From: CAZXYS01 sp964645005 | Lineage (GTDB): Bacteria; Bacteroidota; Ignavibacteria; Kapaibacteriales; UBA2268 | Assembly: GCA_964645005.1 (NCBI GenBank) | Contig: CAZXYS010000010.1 | Span: 1 to 64,000 of the forward strand | Direction of reading: 5' to 3' | DNA length: 64,000 nucleotides | Shown: positions 19,022-27,313 of the stretch, piece by piece | How positions within the stretch are numbered: position 1 is the first letter of the stretch | Layout: each line of letters begins with the position of its first letter | Notes under the pieces: model-generated | What the model was told of the DNA's origin: nothing | What the model saw: the letters and a program-made list of their open reading frames with translations, nothing else | The model's database searches: none | Made by a program: the position numbers and the translations under genes

Positions 19022-19663
19022 ATGAAACTATTAAAACTACTACCGTTTTTATTGGTCATAATGAGTTCGGCGGCGCTTGCTTCGACGTATAAGCTCGAAG
19101 TCATCAGCACCGCGGATACGAACTATTATGAATTAGCCGAGATAAAGCAAATGTTCTTTACAGAGCTCGACGGGCAGTGTATGGTGACTGTGCACTTCAT
19201 TGGAATCGACACTGTTTATGGCAGGAAACTTGGTGAAGAAGATAATATTACGTTTACTGACAGCGATCAGGATTCGATCTACAACATGAATATTAATGTT
19301 TCCGGTGAAGAAGATGACAGCATATCGGTTGCATCGATTGAAAGTGTTAATTTTAGCAGGATTGACAATGTCAGTGAAAATGACCTTATCATTAAGCCGA
19401 TGCAAAGCTACCCAAACCCATTCAATGATAAAACTACTATTGAATTTACATTAGAAAAACCGGATGAAATTGAAATTTTTATTGCCGATCAAAATGGTAG
19501 AATGATTAAATCTCTTGCAAACAGGATGTTCGGCGAAGGCAGCCATGAATTGGACTGGGACGGTACCGATGAAAGCGGTGCAATCGTTACATCCGGGACG
19601 TATTATTGCATTATCCGTTCCGGTGACACTGTCCTCATGAAAAAGATTATTGGGATAAAATAA
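19022..19663 (+). CDS. Small secreted protein with T9SS sorting domain
   Basis: The 213-aa product has a signal peptide (about 1-20, LLKLLPFLLVIMSSAALA). A 100-residue beta-rich N-terminal domain (STYKLEVISTADTNYYELAEI) has no recognised family. A type IX sorting domain follows (about 125-213; SYPNPFND, LDWDGTDESG, SGTYYCIIRSG, basic end). AGGAGGAGA before the ATG is a strong ribosome site. The next gene starts 12 bases after the stop, so the pair is an operon. The start of the mature domain resembles that of the neighbour (LNIETESGTDQYDLNTI), suggesting a shared module. Confidence 0.85.
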   Translation: MKLLKLLPFLLVIMSSAALASTYKLEVISTADTNYYELAEIKQMFFTELDGQCMVTVHFIGIDTVYGRKLGEEDNITFTDSDQDSIYNMNINVSGEEDDSISVASIESVNFSRIDNVSENDLIIKPMQSYPNPFNDKTTIEFTLEKPDEIEIFIADQNGRMIKSLANRMFGEGSHELDWDGTDESGAIVTSGTYYCIIRSGDTVLMKKIIGIK

Positions 19664-19675
19664 AGGGTGAAGAAA

Positions 19676-22093
19676 ATGAGAAAATTAATATTAATATTGA
19701 TGTTGTTCGGCATAATTCCCGCCGCAGCCCAGAAGTTAAACATCGAGACTGAGTCGGGTACAGATCAATATGATCTGAATACTATCCTTAAGTTCAAGGA
19801 GATCAGTATCGAACCGGAAATTACATCGATAAATCCTGAAAGCGGCGCCGTAGGTGATGAAGTCATAATTGCAGGCAAGAATTTCGGCGATCAGCGCGGT
19901 AACAGCTATGTTGATTTCAATGGGACGCAGGCTGAGGAGTATCCAGGCTGGTCTGATACGGAAATAGTAACTAAAGTGCCTGAAGGCGTTGCGACAGGGA
20001 AAGTAAAAGCTATTATTAATGGCAGAGAAAGCAACGGCGTTAATTTTGTAGTGGTGCAAAGCAAGACTGATCCGGTGATAACTTCAGTCTCGCCTGAACA
20101 TGCAGCTATAGGCGAAGAGATAATTCTCTATGGCAAGAATTTCGGTGACAGCCGGAATGGCAGCAAGGTCAAAATTAATGAACTTGAAGTTACCGAGATC
20201 TTAAGCTGGACGGATACTGAGATTCATTTGATTGTGCCGGAAGATGCAACTACAGGCGTTATAATTGTGACAGTCAATGGCGTTGCCAGCAACGAAGCAG
20301 ATTTCATAGTCGAAGCCAAGCTTGCCTCAATATTTCCCGCAAAGGGAGGTGTAGGCGACACTGTGACTATCTCCGGGCAGGGCTTCGGTGCCAGCCAGAG
20401 TGAAACGTCCGGCACTGTTACATATAACCTCGTACCGGCAGGAATCGCATCATGGTCGAATAGTCAGATCAAGAGCCTTGTCCCGCGGGGTGTGCCGCCC
20501 GGTCAGGCGAATATAGCGGTAACGGTTTACGGCATTAAAAGCAACGAAATACCTTTTACAATCCAGCCCAAAATTGATTCGATTGTGCCAATTGCTGCCG
20601 CTGTTGGCGATGAAATTGAGATCTACGGGACTAATTTCACCGAGGACAGCCGATGGGTTAGTTTTAATGGTAAACAAACGACTGAGTTTATTGAATGGAC
20701 GGATACTTTGATCACGCTCGCAGTGCCTGAAAAGGCGGAGACCGGACCTGTCAAATTGATGGCTAATGGTATAGAAAGTAAGGAAGCTGATTTCACTGTA
20801 AAACCGGGGATAACTTCAACAGATAAAGACAGCGTAGCAGTTGGCGATGAGTTGACCATAACCGGCACTAACTTTGGCTTCAAGAAGCAGACCGTTAAAT
20901 TCAATAACAAGGAAGCCCAAAATATATCGCGATGGGTGGATCAGGAGATAAAAGCCGAAGTCCCGCCAAAAACGAAAACAGGAAAAGTCACAGTCATAGT
21001 CAATGGACTGGAAAGTAACGGCAAGAAATTTATTATGGTGCCGAATATAACCAGTACTGAACCTGAAACAGCCCCGATAGGAGATGATTTAACCATTAAA
21101 GGAACAACTTTCGGAGATCAGGAAGGCGCGGTATACTTCGGTGATATAAAAGCGAGACGGATAAATTCGTGGAGTGATACGGAAATTGATGTGGAGGTTC
21201 CCAGCGGCTGCGAAACAGGCGATATAAAAGTCTGGATAACCGAAAATATCTGGAGCAAGGGTTATCATTTCAAGGTCTCGCCGAAGATAACCTCCGTCAA
21301 TCCGCCCAAAGCGCCGGAAACGGTGGAGATAAAGATTGAAGGCAGAAGTTTCCACGATGAGCAGGATGGCGGCAAGATATCTTTTAACGGCAGAGTGACT
21401 ACCGATGTGGTGAGCTGGAGTGATACGCTGATAGTCGTAGAAGTGCCGTCGGGAGCAAATTCGGGAGATCTGACAGTTACTGTCGATGGTATTGAGAGCA
21501 ATGCGTATGACTTTGAAGTTTATGATTTTGATGTAGTGAAGATTGGCGAGCAGGTCTGGATGAAGAAAAATATTAACAAAGGTGTCATGCTGAATCAAGG
21601 AGAAGATCCAACTCCTGACGATGTTGTGGAAAAGTTTTGTGTCGATGATGATCCATCCAATTGCAATAAATACGGAGCCCTGTATAGCTGGGAAGAAGCA
21701 ATGGATTATTTCCTAATGGAAGGCTCACAGGGTATTTGTCCTGAAGGCTGGCATGTGCCAACCGATGAAGACTGGAAAGAATTGGAAATGGCTCTTGGAA
21801 TGTCCGAATCCGAGGCAAATCAATTGAATTTTAGAGGTGATGGGATAGGAACTAAGATGAAAGCTGGCGGCAGCAGCGGTCTCGACCTGACATTAGCGGG
21901 ATACGCCTATGGCGACGACTACTCCGGGCTTGTTGATACGGTTGGTTATTACTGGTCGTCCAGTACATATTCCGGTCCTGCAAAATATGCCCGCCAAATC
22001 AGGTATGATAAAACTCAGGTTGCTCGGATTTATAGGTCTTATGAGAAAAATTATTATATTTGTCTTCGCTGTATAATGAATAAGGAGGATTGA
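19676..22093 (+). CDS. Secreted protein with seven TIG/IPT repeats and C-terminal FISUMP domain
   Basis: The 805-aa exported protein has a signal peptide (MRKLILILMLFGIIPAAA). Seven tandem IPT/TIG immunoglobulin-like repeats (about 50-630) each have the pattern I(T)S..P...A.GDE..I.G..FG, then W.D.EI...VP. A C-terminal FISUMP (Fibrobacter succinogenes major paralogous) domain spans about 632-805, with IGEQVWMKKN, GICPEGWHVPTDEDW and YYWSSSTY. A GTG nine bases upstream (19667) is an alternative start; I prefer ATG 19676 because AAAGGG lies eight bases ahead. It lacks a T9SS tail. Surface binding is inferred from TIG; the FISUMP role is unknown. Confidence 0.85.
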   Translation: MRKLILILMLFGIIPAAAQKLNIETESGTDQYDLNTILKFKEISIEPEITSINPESGAVGDEVIIAGKNFGDQRGNSYVDFNGTQAEEYPGWSDTEIVTKVPEGVATGKVKAIINGRESNGVNFVVVQSKTDPVITSVSPEHAAIGEEIILYGKNFGDSRNGSKVKINELEVTEILSWTDTEIHLIVPEDATTGVIIVTVNGVASNEADFIVEAKLASIFPAKGGVGDTVTISGQGFGASQSETSGTVTYNLVPAGIASWSNSQIKSLVPRGVPPGQANIAVTVYGIKSNEIPFTIQPKIDSIVPIAAAVGDEIEIYGTNFTEDSRWVSFNGKQTTEFIEWTDTLITLAVPEKAETGPVKLMANGIESKEADFTVKPGITSTDKDSVAVGDELTITGTNFGFKKQTVKFNNKEAQNISRWVDQEIKAEVPPKTKTGKVTVIVNGLESNGKKFIMVPNITSTEPETAPIGDDLTIKGTTFGDQEGAVYFGDIKARRINSWSDTEIDVEVPSGCETGDIKVWITENIWSKGYHFKVSPKITSVNPPKAPETVEIKIEGRSFHDEQDGGKISFNGRVTTDVVSWSDTLIVVEVPSGANSGDLTVTVDGIESNAYDFEVYDFDVVKIGEQVWMKKNINKGVMLNQGEDPTPDDVVEKFCVDDDPSNCNKYGALYSWEEAMDYFLMEGSQGICPEGWHVPTDEDWKELEMALGMSESEANQLNFRGDGIGTKMKAGGSSGLDLTLAGYAYGDDYSGLVDTVGYYWSSSTYSGPAKYARQIRYDKTQVARIYRSYEKNYYICLRCIMNKED

Positions 22094-22112
22094 GATTCGG
22101 AAATAAGAAAAT

Positions 22113-22820
22113 TCATTCAACAATTTCGAGCAGTTCTACTTCGAATATCAGTGTAGAGCCCGGCGGAATTCTGTTTCCTATTTTTCTGTCTCCATAAGCC
22201 AGATCTGATGGGATGAAAATTTTCCATTTACTGCCTTCCTTCATCATTTGCAGGGCTTCCGTCCAGCCCGGTATTACGCCGCCGGCATTGAATTCAGCAG
22301 GTTCGCCGCGCTCGATGGAACTGTCAAAAACTGTCCCGTCAATCAAGGTGCCGTGATAATGCACTTTCACGGCGCTATTTTCCTGAGGGCTGTCGCCAGT
22401 GCCTTCTTTAAGGATCTTGTATTGCAAACCCGATTCGGTTACATGGACGCTGTCCTTTTTGGCATTCTCGGCGAGGAATTCCCGTCCCTTTTTCTTATAT
22501 TCGACGGCTTCGGCTTCTTCTTTCCGGCGCTGCTTTTCTTTCATAACCGAGTCGAATCGGTTCATAATTTCGCGTGTTTCCTGATTGGTGAAGAGCCTGT
22601 CGGATTCGTCACCGTGCATAGCATCAAGGATTCCGCGCTTAATTACTTCAACATTAAAATTCAGGGAGTCACTCTTAAAGCCGTATCCCCACTGATACCC
22701 AATGATATAAGCCGCCGAGTCCTCGAAAGTTTTCAGTTCCGGTTTTGCATCCTGCGCAAAAACCGGAACTGTAAATACTATGCAAATTAATACTGTTAAA
22801 AGTTTTAAAAACTTATTCAT
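22113..22820 (-). CDS. FKBP-type peptidyl-prolyl isomerase, exported
   Basis: A periplasmic foldase of the Mip/FkpA type that isomerises X-Pro bonds. The signal peptide is MNKFLKLLTVLICIVFTVPVFA. An N-terminal dimerisation helix domain (about 25-110) precedes the FKBP domain (about 125-235). The FKBP domain contains VKVHYHGTLIDGTVFDSS, GVIPGWTEAL and IPPGSTLIFEVELL, all canonical pocket motifs. An ATG at 22835 overlaps the stop of the upstream FKBP gene (ATGA); I chose ATG 22820, where AGGGA lies seven bases ahead and the signal peptide begins cleanly. It forms an operon with its paralog. Lacking a lipobox, it is probably soluble in the periplasm. Confidence 0.9.
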   Translation of the reverse strand: MNKFLKLLTVLICIVFTVPVFAQDAKPELKTFEDSAAYIIGYQWGYGFKSDSLNFNVEVIKRGILDAMHGDESDRLFTNQETREIMNRFDSVMKEKQRRKEEAEAVEYKKKGREFLAENAKKDSVHVTESGLQYKILKEGTGDSPQENSAVKVHYHGTLIDGTVFDSSIERGEPAEFNAGGVIPGWTEALQMMKEGSKWKIFIPSDLAYGDRKIGNRIPPGSTLIFEVELLEIVE

Positions 22821-22831
22821 TTTATTCCCTA

Positions 22832-23620
22832 TCATTGCTGTTCGTTAACCTCTAACAATTCCACTTCAAAGATTAAAGTAGAATTAGGAGGTATCTGTTG
22901 TCCCTGTCCTCTGGGACCGTATGCAAGGTCCGAAGGAATAAACAGCTTCCATTTGGCGCCTTCTTTCATCAATTGCAGCGCTTCGGTCCATCCGGGAATA
23001 ACTCTGTTTACAGGAAATTCAGCCGGTTGACCGCGATCATAGGAACTGTCAAAAGTATCTCCATTGACCAAAGTGCCTTTGTAATGTACTTTCACTTTGT
23101 CGGTTTCATCAGGGCTTTTGCCTGTGCCGGGTTTAAGGATTTTATACTGTAAACCACTCTCAGTAACCTTAACACCTTCTTTTTGCTTATTTTGGGCAAG
23201 AAAGGCTTCTCCCTTTTTCTTATTTGCAGCAGCGTCGCCCTGTCCTTGCTGCTGTTGCTGCTGTTGCTGCTGTTGCTGTTGTTGCTGCTGTTGCTGCTGC
23301 TGTTGTTGTCCTGTCTGTCTTTTAGCCATCAGCTCCTGTTGGAACTTCTGCATGACCTCCTGAAGTTCTTGCTGGGTCAATTTTGTTCCGGTTGTATCGC
23401 CGGCTATAGCGTCTTCAACTCCCTGTGCCAATACTGCGGGATCCAAATTCAATGAATCTTTCTTGATTTGCCTTCCGACATTCAATCCCCATTGCATACC
23501 AATTGAATATGCAACCGAATCTTCCTGAGACTTCAATTGAATATCTTTCTCTTTCTTTTCCTGGGAACAGGCTGCCAGACCTGGTATCAATAATAGAATT
23601 ATCATTATCCTTGCTAACAT
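22832..23620 (-). CDS. FKBP-type isomerase lipoprotein with 21-residue polyglutamine run
   Basis: A 262-aa Mip-like isomerase anchored as a lipoprotein (LLLIPGLAAC, Cys 18). An N-terminal dimerisation domain covers about 20-100. A run of 21 consecutive glutamines lies at about 105-125, then a short linker. A C-terminal FKBP domain (about 145-258) contains VKVHYKGTLVNGDTFDSSYD, RVIPGWTEALQ and IPPNSTLIFEVELL. It is followed immediately by a paralog with which it overlaps or nearly overlaps, so they are translationally coupled. The glutamine run sits where other family members have a flexible helix between dimer and catalytic domains. Confidence 0.92.
   Translation of the reverse strand: MLARIMIILLLIPGLAACSQEKKEKDIQLKSQEDSVAYSIGMQWGLNVGRQIKKDSLNLDPAVLAQGVEDAIAGDTTGTKLTQQELQEVMQKFQQELMAKRQTGQQQQQQQQQQQQQQQQQQQQQGQGDAAANKKKGEAFLAQNKQKEGVKVTESGLQYKILKPGTGKSPDETDKVKVHYKGTLVNGDTFDSSYDRGQPAEFPVNRVIPGWTEALQLMKEGAKWKLFIPSDLAYGPRGQGQQIPPNSTLIFEVELLEVNEQQ
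23246..23308. repeat. CAG/CAA trinucleotide repeat coding polyglutamine
   Basis: Twenty-one codons, 12 CAG and 9 CAA when read on the minus strand, all inside the FKBP lipoprotein gene. The mixture of CAG and CAA shows it is not a very recent slippage product throughout, but triplet gain or loss would keep the frame. Confidence 0.95.
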
Positions 23621-23762
23621 ATAAACTCCTTGATTTTGAATAAAATATTCTTTTTCTCGAAAAAATAATAATCAAAAATATGAATAATTTACAGGATTTT
23701 CCAAATAAAAATAAAATTTACGTTTAAGATGAGATCCTCCCATGAATGCGGAGACTTGAAAA

Positions 23763-23895
23763 CGTCATTCTGAGTGCAACGAAGAATCCGGTTTTGACGG
23801 GCATTCTGGATTCTTCACTCCACCCTGCTGAATCAGGATTTTGCTTCGCTCAACTTTGTACCGTTCAGAACGACGATTTTTGAGACAGCCTCAAA
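23763..23895. repeat. MITE-like intergenic repeat
   Basis: CGTCATTCTGA (23763-23773) pairs with TCAGAACGACG (23865-23875) with one mismatch. The far end carries TTTTGAGACAGCCTCAAAA, itself a small inverted repeat. The CAGCCTC end and GTCATTCTGAG segment link it to the element at 15046-15206. It lies between the FKBP operon and the metallopeptidase gene and codes for nothing. Confidence 0.55.
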
Positions 23896-23901
23896 ATATA
23901 T

Positions 23902-23947
23902 CATTCGTGCCAATTCGTGAAATTCGTGCCAATTCGTGAAATTCGTG
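23902..23947. repeat. 18-base tandem repeat ending next to a stop codon
   Basis: The unit ATTCGTGCCAATTCGTGA occurs twice and then partially, each built from two copies of ATTCGTG. It ends four bases from the stop codon of the metallopeptidase gene and adjoins the MITE-like repeat. Confidence 0.75.
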
Positions 23948-23950
23948 TCT

Positions 23951-26032
23951 CTATGCATCCGGTTTCTCCATCATTTTATCAGCAGCTTTATCCGCAGCTT
24001 CCACCAGAGGTTCGATCGATATACCTTTGCCGACGGCGCCTTCCATCCAGTATTTCGGAAGAATATCCCCCTGCTTCAACATGCGTATCATTTCTTTTGC
24101 CAGATTTTTATCTTTAATATGTTTTTCAATCTGAAATTCAATTAGATTTCCTATAGGATAGGCAGGCAGATACAGAGGATAATCGATCATGTGCGAATAT
24201 ATCGCCAGTATCGGTTGATCTTTTACGCCGAATATCTCCGCATAATAATCATTCCAGATATTTTCGGCAATTTCAATAACTTTATTTTTTAGTTCTCCAG
24301 GTGCGGCTTTTGGGTTCTCGTAGAGCCACTTCCAGACTCGCATATCAACAAGAGATACTCCCATGATCTCGTAAGCCGACCAGAAATTGTCCAGCGCACG
24401 CAATGCTTCTTCATTCGGATTCTGCTGGCTTATTCCCAGTAATTCAAGATCGCGCTTTTGGAAAATGAACGCCCAGGCTTCAGTGAATGCAGTATTTGGG
24501 ACTCCGTTCAGCATGTAGTAATCAACGTCATGGAGAGTGGTGGTCTGCTCAACATTATGCCCGAATTCATGGATAGCGATGTTGTAGCCTTTGTAATCCA
24601 TGCCTTTTTCGCCTATGCGAGTACGGAGATGAGAATTAGCCGATCTCATTTCTGCTCCGGCAGCATGACCGGCGCCGCGTGAAGGCTCAACTTCGATCTT
24701 CGACATAAGAAATTCCGCTTTGTTGGAACTAAAGCCAAGCTGCCTGAGAATGCGCGGCATATCTTCCTTGAAGGACTGAGGATCGGGGTATTTTGTACGA
24801 GTCATCTTATTGAGTTTTTCCTGATCCATTCCGCTGCGTGCTTTGAAACCGTCATACCAGATATCAAAAGGCTGCAAGTCTCTGTCCAGTCTCTGTTTTA
24901 TGAGAGCGCCAACTTTCTTAGCAGCCGGCGACGAAAGTAATCCTGTGAATAATTCCTCAACTTTATCATAAGGAATTTCAAATTGCTTATCGAATCTCCT
25001 GTCAACGTAGGTGTCAAAATCGGGATAGTATTCATCAATCTTTTTCTTAGCTTCGAAATTTTTGAGAATATGCTTGTATCTGCTATTCGGTTCCGGTTTG
25101 AATTCTACTTTTTCGCCTTCTTTATAAACTTCGTTCTTATAAGGATTCCATTGATATTTGTCGGAATCGATCATTGTTTCCGGTATCTCCTGGGTAATTA
25201 TCCGCTTCATTGCTTCATAAATAAGCTTTTGCTTTTTCAGGGCATCCACATTCCCGTACTCGGATTTTATCTGATCGCGCAGATTCCAGTGGCTTATCAG
25301 CTTCAGATCCTTTGGAAAATAGGTTTGCCCTTCATTATCTTGCAAATAGCCGACGTAGATGTTATAATTATTGATATATTCATCAGCTTCGGTCATTACA
25401 CGGCTTTCTTCAGATAGAAGTTCCGCCGGTACGCGCGAGGTATATAAGTCCCCAGCTCTGGCGTAAGCCCATTGTTTTCTTGACCATTCACCTCCGTTTT
25501 CGATCTTCTCGTCAAGAGAATAGTGTGGGAAGTTCAGCAGTACGATGAAGGCTATTTTATTTTTAAAAAAATCTTCTGTCAGGTGAGAGTAAGGATTATA
25601 CGCGGCATAGATCTTATCTATATCCAGAAGATCATATCCGGTCAGGTCCACAGGTTTTTCGAGCTGCAAATCTATTTGGTGCAGATGACCGTATATGGTT
25701 TCCAGATTATCGGATATTCTCTTGAAAACCTTATCGAGTTCTTTCTCATCAATGACAAATTTTTCTACACAGAATTTGACGAACTTTTCCTTAGTACCGT
25801 CATCGACTGTCCAGAACGAAGCTGCCTGCTGGACACCTCTTTCGATGCGGAACTTGTTTTCCTCGCCATATTTAGCTAATAACGAATCAATCGCTTCATT
25901 CCGTGTTTTCTCGCCTATATAATCCATCTTTGATTCTCCTTTGGTTGGCTTTTCGGCAACATCAGCTTCTTTCCTGCTTGTACATGCCGTTGCTATAATT
26001 AAAATAACAAATAAATAAATGATCGATTTCAT
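23951..26032 (-). CDS. Gluzincin-type zinc metallopeptidase lipoprotein
   Basis: The 693-aa product carries a lipoprotein signal (LFVILIIATAC, Cys 17). A long helical N-terminal region precedes the zinc site HEFGH at about residue 498 (NIAIHEFGHNVEQ). A downstream acidic motif (TEAWAFIFQKRDLELLG, about residue 528) probably supplies the third ligand glutamate, giving the HExxH...E gluzincin layout seen in M3-type peptidases. The remainder is alpha-helical, as in those families. The ATG is supported by AGGGGA. I do not recognise the exact family or substrate. It stands alone between a repeat and an AT-rich gap. A periplasm-facing or surface lipoprotein peptidase is inferred. Confidence 0.75.
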   Translation of the reverse strand: MKSIIYLFVILIIATACTSRKEADVAEKPTKGESKMDYIGEKTRNEAIDSLLAKYGEENKFRIERGVQQAASFWTVDDGTKEKFVKFCVEKFVIDEKELDKVFKRISDNLETIYGHLHQIDLQLEKPVDLTGYDLLDIDKIYAAYNPYSHLTEDFFKNKIAFIVLLNFPHYSLDEKIENGGEWSRKQWAYARAGDLYTSRVPAELLSEESRVMTEADEYINNYNIYVGYLQDNEGQTYFPKDLKLISHWNLRDQIKSEYGNVDALKKQKLIYEAMKRIITQEIPETMIDSDKYQWNPYKNEVYKEGEKVEFKPEPNSRYKHILKNFEAKKKIDEYYPDFDTYVDRRFDKQFEIPYDKVEELFTGLLSSPAAKKVGALIKQRLDRDLQPFDIWYDGFKARSGMDQEKLNKMTRTKYPDPQSFKEDMPRILRQLGFSSNKAEFLMSKIEVEPSRGAGHAAGAEMRSANSHLRTRIGEKGMDYKGYNIAIHEFGHNVEQTTTLHDVDYYMLNGVPNTAFTEAWAFIFQKRDLELLGISQQNPNEEALRALDNFWSAYEIMGVSLVDMRVWKWLYENPKAAPGELKNKVIEIAENIWNDYYAEIFGVKDQPILAIYSHMIDYPLYLPAYPIGNLIEFQIEKHIKDKNLAKEMIRMLKQGDILPKYWMEGAVGKGISIEPLVEAADKAADKMMEKPDA

Positions 26033-26390
26033 TTTTTTCCCCTATCAATTATTATAAAATTTCAATTTACGAATTGCTAAATATAAGAGAATTTGGAAAA
26101 ATATAAAACAAATAGACTATATTGACTTGTGTATATATATTAATATCAAATTAACTCTTAAAATTTGGCAACTCATTTCCGCACTATGGAATTTAATGTA
26201 ACATACTATTTTTAAAGTTCCTTAACCGATTTTCATGTTACAATCATTATAAGCTTTTTCTCCTTTAAAAAATTGTTTTCAAAACTCTATACTATCATTA
26301 ATTTATAAAATCCCTAAACCAACTCTTAGAATACGGCTTGATTTAAGGATGTCATAAGTAATCAAAATCAGATTGTCAAAATAAACAACG
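26033..26390. other. Intergenic region, nothing recognised
   Basis: 358 AT-rich bases between the metallopeptidase and the decayed propeller gene. No reading frame, hairpin or repeat stood out. The promoter of the metallopeptidase must lie in its left part, but no clear motif was found. Confidence 0.4.
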
Positions 26391-27155
26391 TTAATCGACA
26401 CATAGGAGTGCAGTTTTTCTTATAAGATTGCCGGAATTACTAATGAATCTTATTTCACAGTAATACAATCCTGCTGAAAGCCGCTTTCCGTTATTTTGAA
26501 TGGTTTCCCATACTATGGAATGGGCTCCGGCTGACTTATATTCATTTTCCTTTAGCGCAGCTATAGTCTTGCCTATATCACTGAATATTTTCATTGATAT
26601 TTCTCCATCTTCAGGAAGATTATAAGTAATCATTGCATTTTCACTGACAGGATTTGGAATAATGTTTATCTTAAGTTCAGAGGAAATTGAGTTATCCGCT
26701 ATGCCATCCGGTCTGGAGCCAATGGCAAACCATTTGGGAAAAACAGCTTCGACTATATATCCAATCGACTCGTCCGAGGAAGCAATTTTTGTATTATCCA
26801 TCGGTACTTTATAAATGTTAAATTGCTGATCGTTTTCAATAAATGCATGAAAAATTATATTTTTATCATCACTCGAATAGCAGGGATAGCCTGAGTAAAA
26901 GTCTTCGGCTGAGAAATAGATGATGTAATTTAGCTCACCGGAATACAGATTCACTTCCATGACGTAATGTAATTTATTGTTATCATCGAAGATATCAAAG
27001 GCTATTATGTTGTTGTTTGTCTGTGCAAAAGTGGGATTACCTGCATTTATGCCGATATCCATCGGTGGAAGTATAGCGTATATAACTTCGCTTTCGACAT
27101 CAATAATATTGAAATTCCAGTAATATTCGGTTTCTCCATACGAATTTTTGAATTC
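26391..27155 (-). pseudogene. 5'-truncated beta-propeller (PD40-like) protein with T9SS tail
   Basis: The frame codes for WD40-like PD40 propeller blades (GNPTFAQTNNNIIAFDIFD; YPCYSSDDKNIIFHAF) followed by a T9SS sorting domain (about the last 85 residues; IIPNPVSEN, SAGLYYCEI). The first ATG is at 27062 (223 aa), but the same frame continues in protein-like sequence for 31 codons upstream (ETEYYWNFNIIDVESEVIYA) before a stop at 27156-27158. There is no start codon, signal peptide or ribosome site there. A T9SS tail without an export signal cannot work, so this is read as the 3' remnant of a larger gene. Confidence 0.7.
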
Positions 27156-27313
27156 TTAGTACTAAATAAACGCAAGTACAGCATAAATTTAAATTTTATT
27201 TCAATTAAAATTCAAAAAATCTTTTATAAATGAAACGAAATCGCTTTTAATTTGTTAATATAATATAAGGATTAACAATTTTTAAAATTATTAATAAATT
27301 TTTGGAGAGAACT

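Noticed and set aside
22113..22835. ATG at 22835 as start of the soluble FKBP gene
   Set aside because: It would overlap the upstream stop (ATGA), which is plausible, but ATG 22820 has a ribosome site and a cleaner signal peptide. Both remain possible.
23097..23455. Two plus-strand frames with Cys- or Leu-homopolymers
   Set aside because: They are antisense readings of the CAG/CAA run in the FKBP lipoprotein gene.
27302..27313. TTG start for the 838-aa secreted protein
   Set aside because: The ribosome site GGAGAG overlaps this stretch and serves ATG 27314.
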